From positions 78,365,392-78,429,391 of the forward strand of contig NC_035444.2 in NCBI RefSeq assembly GCF_002127325.2: a stretch of 64,000 nucleotides of DNA. Reading direction: 5' to 3'. The notes below the pieces were generated by a model. That model was not told the DNA's origin and made no database searches. It was given only the letters and a program-made list of their open reading frames with translations. Every line of letters starts with the position of its first letter. Within the stretch, counting starts at the first letter, position 1. This DNA comes from Helianthus annuus. Its lineage: Eukaryota; Streptophyta; Magnoliopsida; Asterales; Asteraceae. Of this stretch, positions 34,131 through 46,606 are shown piece by piece. The position numbers were made by a program, and so were the translations under genes.

Positions 34131-34451
34131 ATGTTAACAGTGTTTATATGTAACAGTGTTTTTCACATCAGTGTTTTATAGTCTGTTAGGTTGTTAGATG
34201 TTATCACCTCAGTGTTTTATATGTAACAATTTTGATGACATCAGTGTTTATATGTAACAGTGTTTATCACAACAGTGTTTATATGTAACAGTATTTATCA
34301 CATCACTTCAGTGGTTTGATCTGTACTATAAATTGAACAGTTGTTTCATTTTTATACTAATAAATAAAGATCAAGTATACTTGGATGATTATTAAGCTCC
34401 TCATTTTGATTGTTTGGGTATAGTATTCTTGAAATTGGTCTTTTTTTGCAA

Positions 34452-34630
34452 AAAAAATGTTTATGGGCAAACATTTGTTTAAGCTCAAACATTTGTTTAA
34501 GGCCAAACATCTCTGTATGACCAAACTTGTGTTTATGGGCAAACATTTGTTTAAGGTCAAACTTCTGTTTAAGTCCAGACAACTGATATATAAGGCGAAA
34601 CATCTGTTTAAGCCCCAACATCTATTTAAA
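34452..34630. repeat. 18-bp minisatellite, copy 4
   Basis: Near-duplicate of 31083-31260, part of the segmental duplication. Confidence 0.85.
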
Positions 34631-35769
34631 AGCCTGTTACAACCACTTTGTTGGTTGAAACATTTGATTGTTAAAAGTTATCCATTGCTGAAATACAACC
34701 TCTGTTTCTTCAATCTTTGTGTTGACCACTAACTGACCAAACATCAGTGTTTAAAAAACTGTTGGGTATCCACTGATAGGAAAAAATAGCCACTGCTCAC
34801 TTTTTTATTGTTGACATCCATTGATATTGACCATCAGCGGTTTTCCTAAAAAACAGTCACTGCTCACATTTTTATTATTGATGGTGTTAATTAGTAATAG
34901 ATTGAAATTATCAAATAAAAACTAGAATTACTATGAAATTACCATTTTACCTAATCGTTACATTCCAATGAGATAAGAGTTCCTCCAACATTGTTTTCAT
35001 GATAAAATTTAAAGTTAAATTAAAAATAAAAAAAAATTCTTGATGACTATTTGTTGCAAATCAAATCAGTAATTAATGCTAATCTCTTGAGCTTTGGACA
35101 TTTAAAATATGCAAAATGTGAATTTCAAACTGACGGTTATTATCTCTTAATTAAAATTAAAATAAAAATTTGAAAAGTCATCAAGACAACTGCTTTCAAA
35201 TCAGATCAGTGATTACTGATAATATCAGTAATTTTGAAATTCAAAATATGCAAAATGGTAATTTAAAATTGACGTTCTCTCTCTTTTTTTCCTACTTGTC
35301 ATATCATTTCCAATATTTAATTACTTTAATAAACCAGGATATAAGGATATACACTACTTACCTTTCAGTTCCCAATAAACATCAGTTCCCAATAAACATC
35401 ATGACAATTGCTTTCAAATCAGATCAGCAATTACTGATAATATCAGTAATTTTGAAACTCAAAATTCAAACCATATATTCTAATCCTATAAATAAGATAT
35501 AATTAGCCGGTTTCACATTCAAATCTCGCTCGCTCATAGATGAGCGTATCTCTCTCTCTCAAATGCATCTTTCTCGTGATTCAGCCGCTAATCTCCGATT
35601 ACACTTCTTTGTTCGAATGTTTGTTGATTATGTTTACATGTTATCGTTCCAGTATCAGTGTTCCAACATTGTTGTTTCAATGAAACTTCGCATCCCAAAT
35701 CAATATTTCAATATCGATGTTGCATTATCATTGTTGCAACATCATGAAAACTTGCATGTGCTACCTTCT

Positions 35770-36640
35770 TTTATGGCAGAGTTGCAGCTTCAACGGACGA
35801 TATGTATCTTCTATCTTGAAAAGTTGCATGTGCTATCTTCTTTGATGCGAGAGTTGCATTGTTTGATTTTTGTTAAATCGAAAGTCAAGTTTTCTTGCGC
35901 CAGGAAGATTATCTTCTTTTATAGAAAGTATAGATTCGTGCAATATCGTGAAAACTCAGATGTGCTACAACAGTTGAGATGAGACCTTTGCATTTTAGGT
36001 TTGTTTCTTATTTGTTTTGTCAGTAATATAGAGTGCTGTGATAGAGACGTGCAGTTCATGGCGATACTGAAGGACATACATCGAGAGGTTTAGCAATCGA
36101 TGGAGTTGAAACTAAAGTTTCTTAATTCTTGCTGTTATTCTTAGATTTGAACTTTAATATTGTTCAGTATGTGATGTAATTATTGGACTTTTAGTTTTAA
36201 AATGAAATTACAATTTTTCCTAATCGTTGTGTTTTATTTTTACTTATTATTTAGTGTTTGAGTAAGATTTAGATTATGTTGATGTTGAATTGTGTCTGAA
36301 CATCTGTTTGGTAAGTCAACAGAGGTTTAATAGTGTCAAGGATTAGTTTGATGGTCAACCTCTGTTTCTTCATTCTTCATGTTGACCACTCACTGTCCAA
36401 ACATCTGTGTTTCAATCACTGTTGGCTATCCATAGATAGTTAAAAAATAGTCACGGCTCACATTTTTATTGTTGACATCCATTGATATTGACAATCATTG
36501 GTTTTCCTAAAAAACATCCACTGCTCACATTTTTATTGTTGATGTGGTTAATTAATTATAGAATAAAATTATCAAATGAAAACTAGAATTAAAATGAAAT
36601 TACAATTTTTCCTAATCGTTACATTCCAATGAGATAATGC
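35770..36640. other. No supported gene
   Basis: AT-rich sequence with scattered pieces of the duplicated blocks (CACTGTCCAAACATCTGTG, GTTGACATCCATTGATATTG). Confidence 0.5.
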
Positions 36641-36875
36641 TTCGTAGATTCGTAGATGTTTGAAGACCGAAAAATGTTCAAAGAAGTAGCACTGTGGACA
36701 TTTGTCTATCTTTGTCGTTCTTCAAACATCTAGGAACCATTATTTGAGAATACCCCTGGATTTATCTGAGCTGTAGAATGAGATCCTCTACTGTTGGGTT
36801 ATCATCATTCAAATCCATTTTCCCTAAATTTATGGATTCTGTTTTTCAACAAGGATGTAATGGAATGAGTCCTCT
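36640..36875. repeat. Foldback 3, partial
   Basis: It carries the centre and right arm of the foldback family (AGATGTTTGAAGACCG... TTCTTCAAACATCTAGGAAC ... GATCCTCTACTGTTGGGTTA). The outer left arm is missing. Confidence 0.8.
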
Positions 36876-37315
36876 CAAATGAATAGACGGACACTTGCTT
36901 CCTCTCAAAGGGTTATGGTGTGGTTATAACAGCTGATCATGCTAAGCACTGTTATAATTAACCACTGCTCCTTATAAAGACTGATGGACTTAAAGACTGA
37001 TGAGGCCTATCCACTGTTGAAGACAAAGCCCTGTTAAAGACAAGCACTTATGTACCTAAAGCCTGATCAACGAAAGGAAAACCACTGCTCAGTAGCAACA
37101 GTGCTTCAGCATCTACAGCGGATTGAACTTTAGTATTTATGTATCAGTGTTTCTTATGTAACAGTGTTTAGTGTAGCAGTGGTTCGCTATAGTTTATCTC
37201 TCGAGACAAACCCTATACAAACTCAAAGACGAACCACTGCCCAACAACAAAAGTGGTTCAACATCAACAGTAGATATTCTACCTTTGTTTATGTTAACGG
37301 TATTTATATGTAACA

Positions 37316-37782
37316 TATTGTTATTCCCCTAACGCGTGCGGATCGTAACAGAATCGTCGATCTAACCTAGAGTGCGGAATCCCCTAGATTAGATTTCACA
37401 GAAAACGAGTGGAACACGAAACACTTCAAACCTGATCTTTATTGATTATCTTCGTAACGATTACAATCAATCAAGATCCTAATTCGTCCGAGCCTTTGTC
37501 TTTCACGAATTCTCTCCAAGTGATTAAGGTGATTAGATGATTAACCTAAACCCTAATGCTAAGCTTTGTTTATATAGGACAAAGCTTTGCATGTGGGCTA
37601 GGTCTTGGGCAAGGCCCAATTCGCAAACCCTTCCCCATATGTGGGTTTGGTTTGGCCCAATCACTCTTACTTCACTATAACAAACTATTACAAAGCTAAA
37701 CCCGCTAACCGTTTATCGTTTTACTAATTACAAGATATCCAAAGACCAAATCTAAGTTGTTGTCACAAAACATGCACCAACA
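37316..37782 (-). repeat. Element D 3' LTR
   Basis: Minus strand runs TGTTGGTGCATG to GGGGAATAACA plus three bases. It matches 40186-40651. Confidence 0.9.
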
Positions 37783-37793
37783 AACTCCCCCTT
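37783..37793 (-). other. Element D polypurine tract
   Basis: AAGGGGGAGTT on the minus strand immediately before the 3' LTR. Confidence 0.8.
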
Positions 37794-39644
37794 GACAATA
37801 GCTCGCAAAGGTAACTTCAGTCTTCAGAATCTTCAAGTCTTTTGGTCTTTGGATAGCTTCAGCTTTAACAGCTTCTGTCAGCAACAGACTCCCCCTAAGC
37901 TGATGCATCCAATCACCAAATCTTCAAAACGTTAGCGCTTGAGAAAACTCCTGTTCAGCATTTGAATAGCAATCTTCAACTCTTCAACTTTGTCTGCAAT
38001 GTAGAAAGGAGGTCCTACCATGAATCCAAGCAAACTCTCATCCTCACAGCAACTCTTCAGCAACATACAGCTTCAATATGTATACTATAAAACAAACATC
38101 TCGAGAAACCATAAGAATTTTTCAACAAAAGTTAAACAAATTTTATTATTCAAGAGATTTGTTAAACTGTGTTACAGATTAAGCATTTTCCATTCAGCAC
38201 CAACACGCACAAATTTCAAACAAAACACATCATAAACCTGCTTGATTTGAAAATTTTGAACTCACTTACTAACACCGTCTCCCCCTATCAGTAACAACTC
38301 CTCCAAGAATAACAGTTTTCCGTACATTAAGAATATTTAACAGAAAACGACACTATTTTTGTGAGAATCACTGGTAAGAAGATCATATCAGCAAAGTCAA
38401 ACTGTTTCACACTATTAGATAATTCTTTATTTAATTTCTCGTGAAAAACAGTTCAAGACGATTACCAGTATGTTTGTCCTCTAAAACAAAATGCATGAAC
38501 ATTTCAAGTACCATTACTATATGATACGTTAAGGTAATTTTATTTTCTGAAATACGAGCGTGTCCCACTTCAGGATATACCCCCACGATCAAGGTATGCA
38601 CAAAGATTCATCATAGTAGGTAAGTATACTGAATTCATCCTTTAAGATATCCTGACTGTGTCTAGGTCTGCATATAATCTGTGTTATCATGTTTTGATTG
38701 CTTAACTATGAACACCCAATTAAATACTAATCAAATCCTGGAAATATAAACAGCACACTCTATCATGCAAGTATCTTCCCTACCACATATTTCACAAGTC
38801 CAATCCAGATTTCTGAAATCTTAACTGGGAATAGGTTGAGAAGAGAACAGAATAGATCTTTAGTAGAGATGGTATAATATACAGATCAAATGAGTTTTAC
38901 TCAGTTTGATATAGGTTTCTTGGGTATCTTTTGGGCACTTGAGGGCCTCTTTCGGGTGTATTAGATCTATAGCGCGACAACGTACAGCTAGGTCAGCATG
39001 TATCTGGATGCAGCAGAAGCTGTCGTTGCCTAGCACCTCCAGGTCAGCATATATCTGGATGCAGCAGAGGAGGTACACGACTTTTTTCAGAGAAGATTTC
39101 AGAATTAGATCAAAATTGTGTGTATCGGGAAATATACAGACATTCAAATAGAAATGAGCTAATTCCAAGTGACTATCTTTCCTGGGGTCATGTACAATTT
39201 TAGTTCTAACAGACAGACAGCCAAGATATCCCTAGTTGAAACAACAGTATAAAGACCCAAAACTTCAGATTTTGGCAATCTATCAACGCAAGAATTAAGG
39301 TCATTAAACCATACACCACTGATGTGTTCCCCACTCATACTCAGTGCATTTAGGTTTATATCACTTTGGTAAGTTGATTATTTCATGCTTTTGCCTACTG
39401 GTACATCATATGATGAAGCTGCTATCACATTTAAGCAATTTAATTCAGTTTGAGTGTGACAGTCTAACTTGCTGATGTACTATCATTTCTTCTTTTTCAC
39501 ACAGTGATAACTCATTTTTGATTTTCTATTTTTTATGTTTTTGATTTTTTTTAATGTTTTTTTTTGTCCTAAAAATCCAAGGATTCCAACGGTGCAAACG
39601 GTTTGTCCAAATGAGTTACGGATAGTTCCCTAAACACGAAACAG

Positions 39645-40110
39645 TGAAATTTTTCTTACGCAAGCCAAGAAAAATTCCACCCCTTCCGAAATGATCAGAA
39701 AAGGTCCGAAATGGTCAGGAATGATGATGCTTATCCGGAATGGTCCGAAATGAACACCTTTCTGTCCGAAATGCACTAGTCAGATCCGTAATGTATCACT
39801 CTGGTCCGAAATGAAACACTTTCTGATCCGTAATGACTATATAATCCGAAATGCAAGACTGATTATCCGAAATCAAGGTCTGAATATCCGAAATTCAAGT
39901 CAAGTGATCCGAAATGCAAGGTTTTGATCCGGAATGCAAGCCTTCAAATCCGAAATGGTCCGTAATGCAAGTAATCTGGTCCGAAATTGATCAGAAATGC
40001 AAGATTTCTATCAGTAATGGTCCGAAATTCAAATATTTTGATCAGTAATGATCCGAAATGCTTGTGTTTTATCCGAAATCAGCAGCAGATCTCCGAAACA
40101 GCCTCCAAAA
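39645..40110 (-). repeat. Array of about 22 TCCGAAATG motifs in the element D leader
   Basis: (G)TCCGAAATG, TCCGTAATG and TCCGGAATG occur every 15-25 bp. On the minus strand they read CATTTCGGAC, the same core as the array at 660-1240. Confidence 0.85.
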
Positions 40111-40173
40111 ACTCCAAAAACGTCGATTTTTTCTGCAAAAACGATTCTGAACCAAGCCAATCAAGAGCCGAAT

Positions 40174-40185
40174 GCTCTGATACCA
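40174..40185 (-). other. Element D primer-binding site
   Basis: The complement reads TGGTATCAGAGC, matching initiator tRNA-Met, directly next to the 5' LTR. Confidence 0.9.
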
Positions 40186-40651
40186 ATTGTTATTCCCCTA
40201 ACGCGTGCGGATCGTAACAGAATCATCGATCTAACCTAGAGTGCAGAATCCCCTAGATTAGATTTCACAGAAAACGAGTGGAACACGAAACACTTCAAAC
40301 CCGATCTTTATTGATTATCTTCGTAATGATTACAATCAATCAAGATCCTAATTCGTCCAAGCCTTTGTCTTTTACGAATTCTCTCCAAGTGATTAAGGTG
40401 ATTAGATGATTAACCTAAACCCTAATGCTAAGCTTTGTTTATATAGGACAAAGCTTTGCATGTGGGCTAGGTCTTGGGCAAGGCCCAATTCGCAAACCCT
40501 TCCCCATATGTGGGTTTGGTTTGGCCCAATCACTCTTACTTCACTATAACAAACTATTACAAAGCTAAACCCGCTAACCGTTTATCGTTTTACTAATTAC
40601 AAGATATCCAAAGACCAAATCTAAGCTGTTGTCACAAAACATGCACCAACA
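40186..40651 (-). repeat. Element D 5' LTR
   Basis: Second LTR copy, ending at 40651 on the plus strand (...ATGCACCAACA). Confidence 0.9.
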
Positions 40652-40822
40652 TAACAGTATTTATCACATCAGTGTTTTATACTCTGTTAGATTGTTAAAT
40701 TTCATATCATTGAGATGTTTATATGTAACGGTATTTATCACATCACCCCAGCATGCTAACTGATTATTAAGCTCCTCATTTTCTTTGTTTGGGTATAGTA
40801 TTTTTGAAATTGGTCTTTTTTT

Positions 40823-40940
40823 GCAAACAGTTGTTTATGGGCCAACTTCTTTTTAAGGTCAAACATTTGTTTAAGCGCAAACATCTGTTTATGTCCAAAC
40901 AGATGTTTAAGGTCAAATATCTGTTTAACGTCAAACATCC
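40823..40940. repeat. 18-bp minisatellite, copy 5
   Basis: Six to seven units, partly in mixed orientation (AAACATCTGTTTATGTCCAA then ACAGATGTTTAAGG). Confidence 0.8.
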
Positions 40941-41600
40941 TCACAATAGTTAAAAATGATAGTTTTCATTAATCCTTAAAAGTCTGTTACAACCACTGTT
41001 TTGTTTCAAACATCTGATTGTTAAATGTTATCCACTGTTGAAAGACAACCTCTGTTTCTTCATTTTTCATGTTGACCACTGAGTGACCAAACATCTGTGT
41101 TTCAATCACTGTTGGCTATCCACTGTTAGTTAAAAAATAGAATTACAATGAAATTACAATTTTACCTAATCTTACAATTTTACCTACGAAACCCTAACAA
41201 GTGCTAACTTTAGCGTGTAATAGTTTATAAATATTTCATTAAATTTCTATTTTTCTATGTAATACTTTATTTTAATAATCTCAACATGCATCTTAAAAAT
41301 AGTTAAAATTAAAATTTTTCATGAATTATAAGCATTAAAATGTTTTCACGAAATCAAAAATTCATTGTAATAGTTTATTTTAATAATCTCAACATTGCAC
41401 CATCAGGACTGATAGGCTATCCACTGATAGCTTAAAGTCTCCCATTGTTTTCATTGTAACCATTGCAACCACTGATATTATTCCATCAGGGGCTTCATAA
41501 AACAACTGTCTTCCATTACTCATCAGGGGTTGGCTCGTGGACAGTACATAGCGGTCAGATCTTTTGTAACCGCTGCCACGTCAGCATTCACTTTTTCCCC

Positions 41601-41607
41601 TATAAAA
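41601..41607 (+). promoter_or_regulatory. TATA box of the Helitron passenger gene
   Basis: CCCCTATAAAACCC lies 121 bp upstream of the ATG and is followed by a C/T-rich leader (CCTCATCGTCCTTCTTCCTC). Confidence 0.6.
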
Positions 41608-41721
41608 CCCTGATCAAAAACCCTAACCAGGGTTTTTACTGTCGTATCGAATTCAAAATTCCTTTCTCAAAGCAGTTATCCTCCATTTCTCTCAAAATTC
41701 CTCATCGTCCTTCTTCCTCAA

Positions 41722-42907
41722 ATGGCAAAATCATTGTCTTCATCATCTGAGAAATCCACTCAAAAGGCCTTAGAAATTCCATACAAAGCTCCCCATAACT
41801 ACTTGGGTCTGTTGACAAAACCAAGTAACACTCAAACCTTCAATTCCGTCATAGATGCTCTTTCGTATACAAAGTACAAAACTTTGTTTACTTCTGATGC
41901 TCCGATTTACTTGGCAACCCAGAGGGAATTTTGGAAAAATGCAAAACTTGAATCTCAAGGTGAAACACCCATAGCCATCAATTCCTCGATAAAGGGTGTT
42001 AAAGTTAAAATCACACCACAAACCATCTCTGAAGTGTTTGAACTCAATGATCTTCAAGGTAAAACTTCTTTCCCTAAAAAAGAGTATCAAACAGATTTTT
42101 TAGAAAGAGGGTATGCAAAGGAAATGAAAAAAGACACTTTGCAAAAAGGCAGTTTTCCCCCTGCCACAAAGTTTTTGTTTCATACCCTCTTAATGTGTGT
42201 TTCTATTAAGACCACTGCTTTCAATGAAATTCCATTAAAGATCCAATACCTGGGTTATGCTATCTTGCATGGGGAAAACTTAACTATTCCCAGGAGATCT
42301 TTGATAACTTGGTCAAAAATGTTACTAGCAAATCATTTTTACTATTTCCAAGGTTCCTAAGCTTTTATTTTCGAAAGAAATTTGGAAAGGATGATGCGCA
42401 TGTACTCATCCAGGGTGAACCTTTTCAAATAAATGTCCTTACACCTGAAACATTTACAAGGCTATCAAAAGTGTCCAAAACACAAGCAGAGGCTCCTGAG
42501 CAGACTTTAGCAGCTACCACTGCTCCTCAGGCACCTGCTGCTGAGCCCACTGCTCAAGGTGATCACATCAGCAAAACAACTGCTGTGAAACCCACACCTA
42601 AATCCACCAAAAGACCAAGACAAAAGAAAACACAAAAGCCCCCCAAACCTAAAACAAAGGCAACTCTGGAAGATAAGATCCCAGAGCAACTGCCAGGGAC
42701 AACACAAAAGTCACCAAAAACCACTGCTGCTACTCCCTCACAGCAGATGGTAGAAAGATCTCAACCCGAGCCTCAAACTCCTCCTGCTTCTTCTCAAAAA
42801 GAACAGGTTGTAAGAACCGGGACACCAAATTATGATACTCTAGAATCACTTGATCCTATCATCCACAGCCCACTGCCCGGGGCAAATTCTCTTTCCACAC
42901 CCATACT
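41722..42907 (+). pseudogene. Large passenger ORF, 5' part, interrupted by element C
   Basis: The frame opens MAKSLSSSSEKSTQKA and runs 212 codons as a compact globular domain (PHNYLGLLTKPS, FWKNAKLES, HTLLMCVSIKTTAFNEIP, LGYAILHGENLTIPRRSL). A single-base loss near 42346 then shifts frame, and coding continues in the other frame (PRFLSFYFRKKFGKDDAHVL) into a Pro/Thr/Lys-rich linker up to 42907. There ATACT was duplicated by element C, and the frame resumes at 55438. The N-terminal domain resembles the large non-polymerase accessory proteins of some daisy-family LTR elements. I cannot assign a function. Confidence 0.7.
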
Positions 42908-43601
42908 TGTAACACCCCAGTGTTTCGAAAGTCAAGTCAAATTCAAGATTGAAGTCAAAGGAAGAAAAAATCGCTAATTACGATCTATCACCCCTTGCTT
43001 AATCCCTGTTTGACTTCTTTGACTCTAGATAGTCTACTTTATGTTTACGTTAGTTGTATTATGTGGAGTAACTAATTACAATCGAAGTAATCGAAGTATA
43101 TTTCTCAATACGAATCGCTTTACGACTGTGAATAATAGGAAGTAACAATGCGATAAAGTCAATTAAATGATAATCGATCTAATCTAATCAGCATCGTGCT
43201 CGCAAACTCGAATTACGCATTTTGATGATTATACGTGTGAGTGTGCCTTATGTGTTACTTGTGCATGTTTATTTATGTTACGTGTGGTAATCAATCGAAT
43301 CACAATCGAAACGCAATCGAACTCAATCGAAATCTAACTATGATCATTAGTGGAGAAGAGACAGTTCGCGATACGAATAGTTGGGATTAAAAGTAATTTG
43401 AATAGGAAACTCTATCGCATTCGCATTGCTCGCAACTGAAATCGAAATGTCAAGAATCGTCACGCCGCGCACTCGAACCAGATGCCAGCCGGCCGGATCG
43501 CCATCCGACCGGGCTGCCATCCAGTCGGTGTGCCATCAGACCGACTCGACATCCGGCTGTGGAGTCATCCGACCAACCCACCCTTTCCTTTTTTGGAATC
43601 C

Positions 43602-43609
43602 TATAAATA
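43602..43609 (+). promoter_or_regulatory. TATA box of element C 5' LTR
   Basis: TATAAATA in TCCTATAAATACCC. It lies in the segment absent from the 3' LTR. Confidence 0.6.
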
Positions 43610-44227
43610 CCCATGTCACTTTCATACTTACTACTTTTGGCAAGTGACGTCCGACCAGCTTGTGTTCCTCACCTTTTCTCAGATTTCTCTCGATTCTGGT
43701 AAGATCTCGTCCTAAATCTTGTACTTTCTTGATCTACACGCACTCCTACACCTTTCTACCTTTTGAATCTTTACTTTTAACCGTGAAATCACCAAGATTC
43801 AAGGTGTTCTAGGATGACGTCATCATATGTTCTTGAAGAACTTCATGTTTTGGCCTCAATCCACCAAGGACAACTTAGATCTAACCGATTTCCACATAAA
43901 CAAACAAAGATCTCTAGTAGATCTAAACATTTTCACCAAAGAAAGGATTGAAAGATGGTTTTTCCAACTTTCTTTCAACTATTTTACACTCAATACACTC
44001 AAAACTGGTGGAATCGGTCCTTGTGACGACATACTACTCGTTCTGTGGTTACGTTAGCTCAAGATCCGATCCTATCCACGAGGTTCATCAGTTTCGGGTT
44101 AAACAAGAACTCCGTCACGAACAGTTCACTAATCAGGTTGGGGTGATTCCCGTCCGATCCGGAGAACTAAGTATTGACAACTTCCTGTTGTTGGACTCGT
44201 TATCAAAAAGCCTCGATAGAACGATAG

Positions 44228-46606
44228 TGTGACACTCTAGGTTTTTCCGAACGAACACCTTGTAATATTTTGTGTATATATATAATTATTAATGGAAACG
44301 TGACTTTTACATGATATGTGTGATATGTATGTAATATATATATATATGTGTGAGAGTCGAGACCACGACTCGCAACCACCCGGTTGCGAGTGGGCCACTC
44401 GGTCTCGAGTGGGCCTTTGGGCCGTAACCGGTTTGGGCCGAAACCCCTTAGCCTATGTTGGAACCTTGTATATAATCCCAACTTCCCCCTCATTCTTCAT
44501 TCTTTGGTCACCAAACACAAACACACTTCTCATATTTCTCTCTCAACTAGAAACCCCAAACAACAAAACACCACTTCTCTTCTCCAAAATCGGCTCAAGC
44601 TTGAAGCAAATCGGTAGGAATCTCGGACAAGATCATCACTCGGACACTTCATCTTCTCTCATTTTCTTCCTTTCTTTCGGCTCCTTCTTCTTCTTCATAA
44701 CCGGTTAGTGTTAACTTTATGTATAAAAGATTTATGAAATGTTTATGATCTAGAAATGCTTGGTTAGTGATATTATGCATGATCTTTAGGATGATTTGTG
44801 AAGTTTGACTATGTGTAAACTTTTATGTGTAAAATACTTGTAACATGTTCAAAATGACTAGTTGTATGTTCAAACTAAATGGTAGGTAATTTGGAGATGA
44901 ATGGTGGATTATTATGACCAAACATGTTCTTGTATGAAAAATGTTATTTAAAGATGATGAACCTAGGATGGTGTATAATTCATGAACTAGTTGGTGTGTG
45001 TTTCCTTGTTTTTGCATCATGATCTTGTTAAAAATATGTGTGATTTTGGTTCATAAATGTATGATTTTGTTAAGGTGAAAACCCTAGAAAACTTTGAATA
45101 TAGAATGAACTTGTTGAATGTGGTTTGAAGATTCAAAAATGGCAAAGTTTGATCTAAGTTTACTAATATTCAGATTAGGCAAAGTTGTTTGTGAAACCTC
45201 ATTGGCTGTTGCCCGATTTGGGCCTGATTACTTGGTACAAATTGGACTGTTACATCTGCATCATCACGTGTACATGAAAGGGACAGCTTCTGACTCGCAA
45301 CCACACCGTTGCGACTCGCAACCACGGCATTACAACTCGAGACTACGACGGTTGCGACTCGCAACCACAACGTGACAACTCGAGACCACGGTTGCGACTC
45401 GCAACCACAGCGTGACAAGCCGAGACCACCTGGTTGCGACTCGAGACCTTCTGGTTGCGACTGGGCTGTCCACTTTGGTTATTGGGCCATAATGTGTTTA
45501 ACTTGGGCTATCTGTTGACTGGATTATGTGTTGCTGTTGACTGCTTAAATGTTTAGGCCGGCCCAATAACCCCACGACTGTTTACTTGTATGTATGCTAC
45601 GTGCCAGTTATGTGTATAGATTTTTTTTATGTGAATGCTTGTACACCGAACCTGACCTATACCGGTAACCATGTTAGGACGTGGTGACCAACGTGATTGA
45701 CAAGTAACCTAAACCTACCGAGCAACCCAAGGTGAGTTCACAACTTAAAAGCATGCGTCCCGGTGGTTTGGGACACGAGACTAAAACAACCCTATCCCCT
45801 TGTAAAAGGGGATACCATTCACATTCCTTCCCTAGTTACTGGGAACAAACTTACTTTTCCTTCCCTTGTCATTGGGAAACCTTTGGTTAATTACTGTTTA
45901 TACGGATTGCAACTAACGGCACTAAACGAAACTCTATCACTCAAGTCCCTACTACATAATACCGATTAGTCGCCGGGGCCAGGCGAACGGGTTATTAGTT
46001 GATAGCGCTATTTAGGTGTTTACCAGCCTCACACCGTGCCCTGGTTTGGGATCGGTCGTGAACTAATGTACTCAGGCATCCGTCAATGATGATAGAACAT
46101 TGACATCGGGGCATCCTGCGGAAACGCAACGGTTACCTAGTGTTCGGTATTGGAAAAACAGTTTAGTCGCTAACTTTTGGGGTAGCTCCCCATGGCATGT
46201 ATAAACGGATAAATTAACTGGTGAAACAAGTTTTTGGTAACTAAAACTGGACAACTAGTGAACTCACTCAGCATTATTGTTGACCCCTTTACTGCATGCT
46301 TTGCAGGTAACCCGTGACGATGGAGCTTGTTGCTTGGGAACGAGTAGTGTCTGTCCACCCTTGTGTTGGGTGTTACCTTATTTCGAACTATGAACTTTGT
46401 TTAAACTGCCTTACTTATGCTTCCGCTACTTATTAACTGTTGAACTTAAAACCTTAAACTCTGAACTTGATATTTGCTAAACTTATGGTTAGTAAGTATT
46501 ACTTTTGTTATCAATTTTAATTATTCAGTATAATTGGTGGCTGGATCCTGGTCGGTCACGCCCTCGAAGCGGGTGTTATCCGCAGGTGGATTTTGGGGGT
46601 GTGACA
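44228..46606 (+). mobile_element. Solo LTR, 2379 bp, perfect 5-bp TSD
   Basis: It starts TGTGACACTCTAGG and ends GGGGGTGTGACA, flanked by GATAG at 44223-44227 and 46607-46611. No primer site or coding sequence is inside, so it is a recombination product of a full element. TATATAA lies near 44469. Same family as 1-635. Inside it, 45290-45460 is an array of ACTCGCAACCAC units. Confidence 0.93.
45290..45460. repeat. GACTCGCAACCAC repeat array in the solo LTR
   Basis: GACTCGCAACCAC and GACTCGAGACCAC variants recur about ten times. A related palindromic cluster is at 44350-44410 (CGACTCGCAACC ... GGTTGCGAGTGGG). Confidence 0.85.

Larger units (their letters stand above)
37316..40651 (-). mobile_element. 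Element D: non-coding LTR retrotransposon, 3.3 kb
   Basis: Direct LTRs lie at 37316-37782 and 40186-40651 (about 466 bp, about 7 differences by eye). A tRNA-Met primer site lies beside the right LTR on the minus strand, and a purine tract beside the left. The 5-bp duplication is TAACA (37311-37315 and 40652-40656). The duplicated block at 30830-30860 shows the same site uninterrupted. The interior has no gag or pol, so it depends on enzymes from a related element. Confidence 0.92.
30440..41160. repeat. Segmental duplications inside the Helitron
   Basis: Blocks recur in order. 30450-31500 is matched by 36880-37315 plus 40652-41130 (split by element D), and in part by 33900-34860. 31460-32340 is matched by 34880-35760. 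The copies share long near-identical runs such as GTGTAGCAGTGGTTCGCTAT and ATTAAGCTCCTCATTTTGAT. No intact protein gene lies in these blocks. A frame of 139 codons at 35563-35982 has no recognised domain. Confidence 0.8.

Noticed and set aside
31046..34732. ORFs with KHLFK / GLKQMF repeats on both strands
   Set aside because: They follow from an 18-bp minisatellite that happens to lack stops. There is no promoter, and the same frames appear in every array copy.
35563..35982. 139-codon ORF as a gene
   Set aside because: It lies in a segmental duplication whose other copy (about 32150-32340) does not keep the frame. No domain.
41463..41750. 95-codon ORF before the passenger gene
   Set aside because: It spans the TATA box and leader and overlaps the passenger start in another frame.
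41722..42360. Calling the passenger protein a viral envelope
   Set aside because: No signal peptide, membrane segment or fusion motif was seen, so the likeness to retroelement accessory proteins is not enough.
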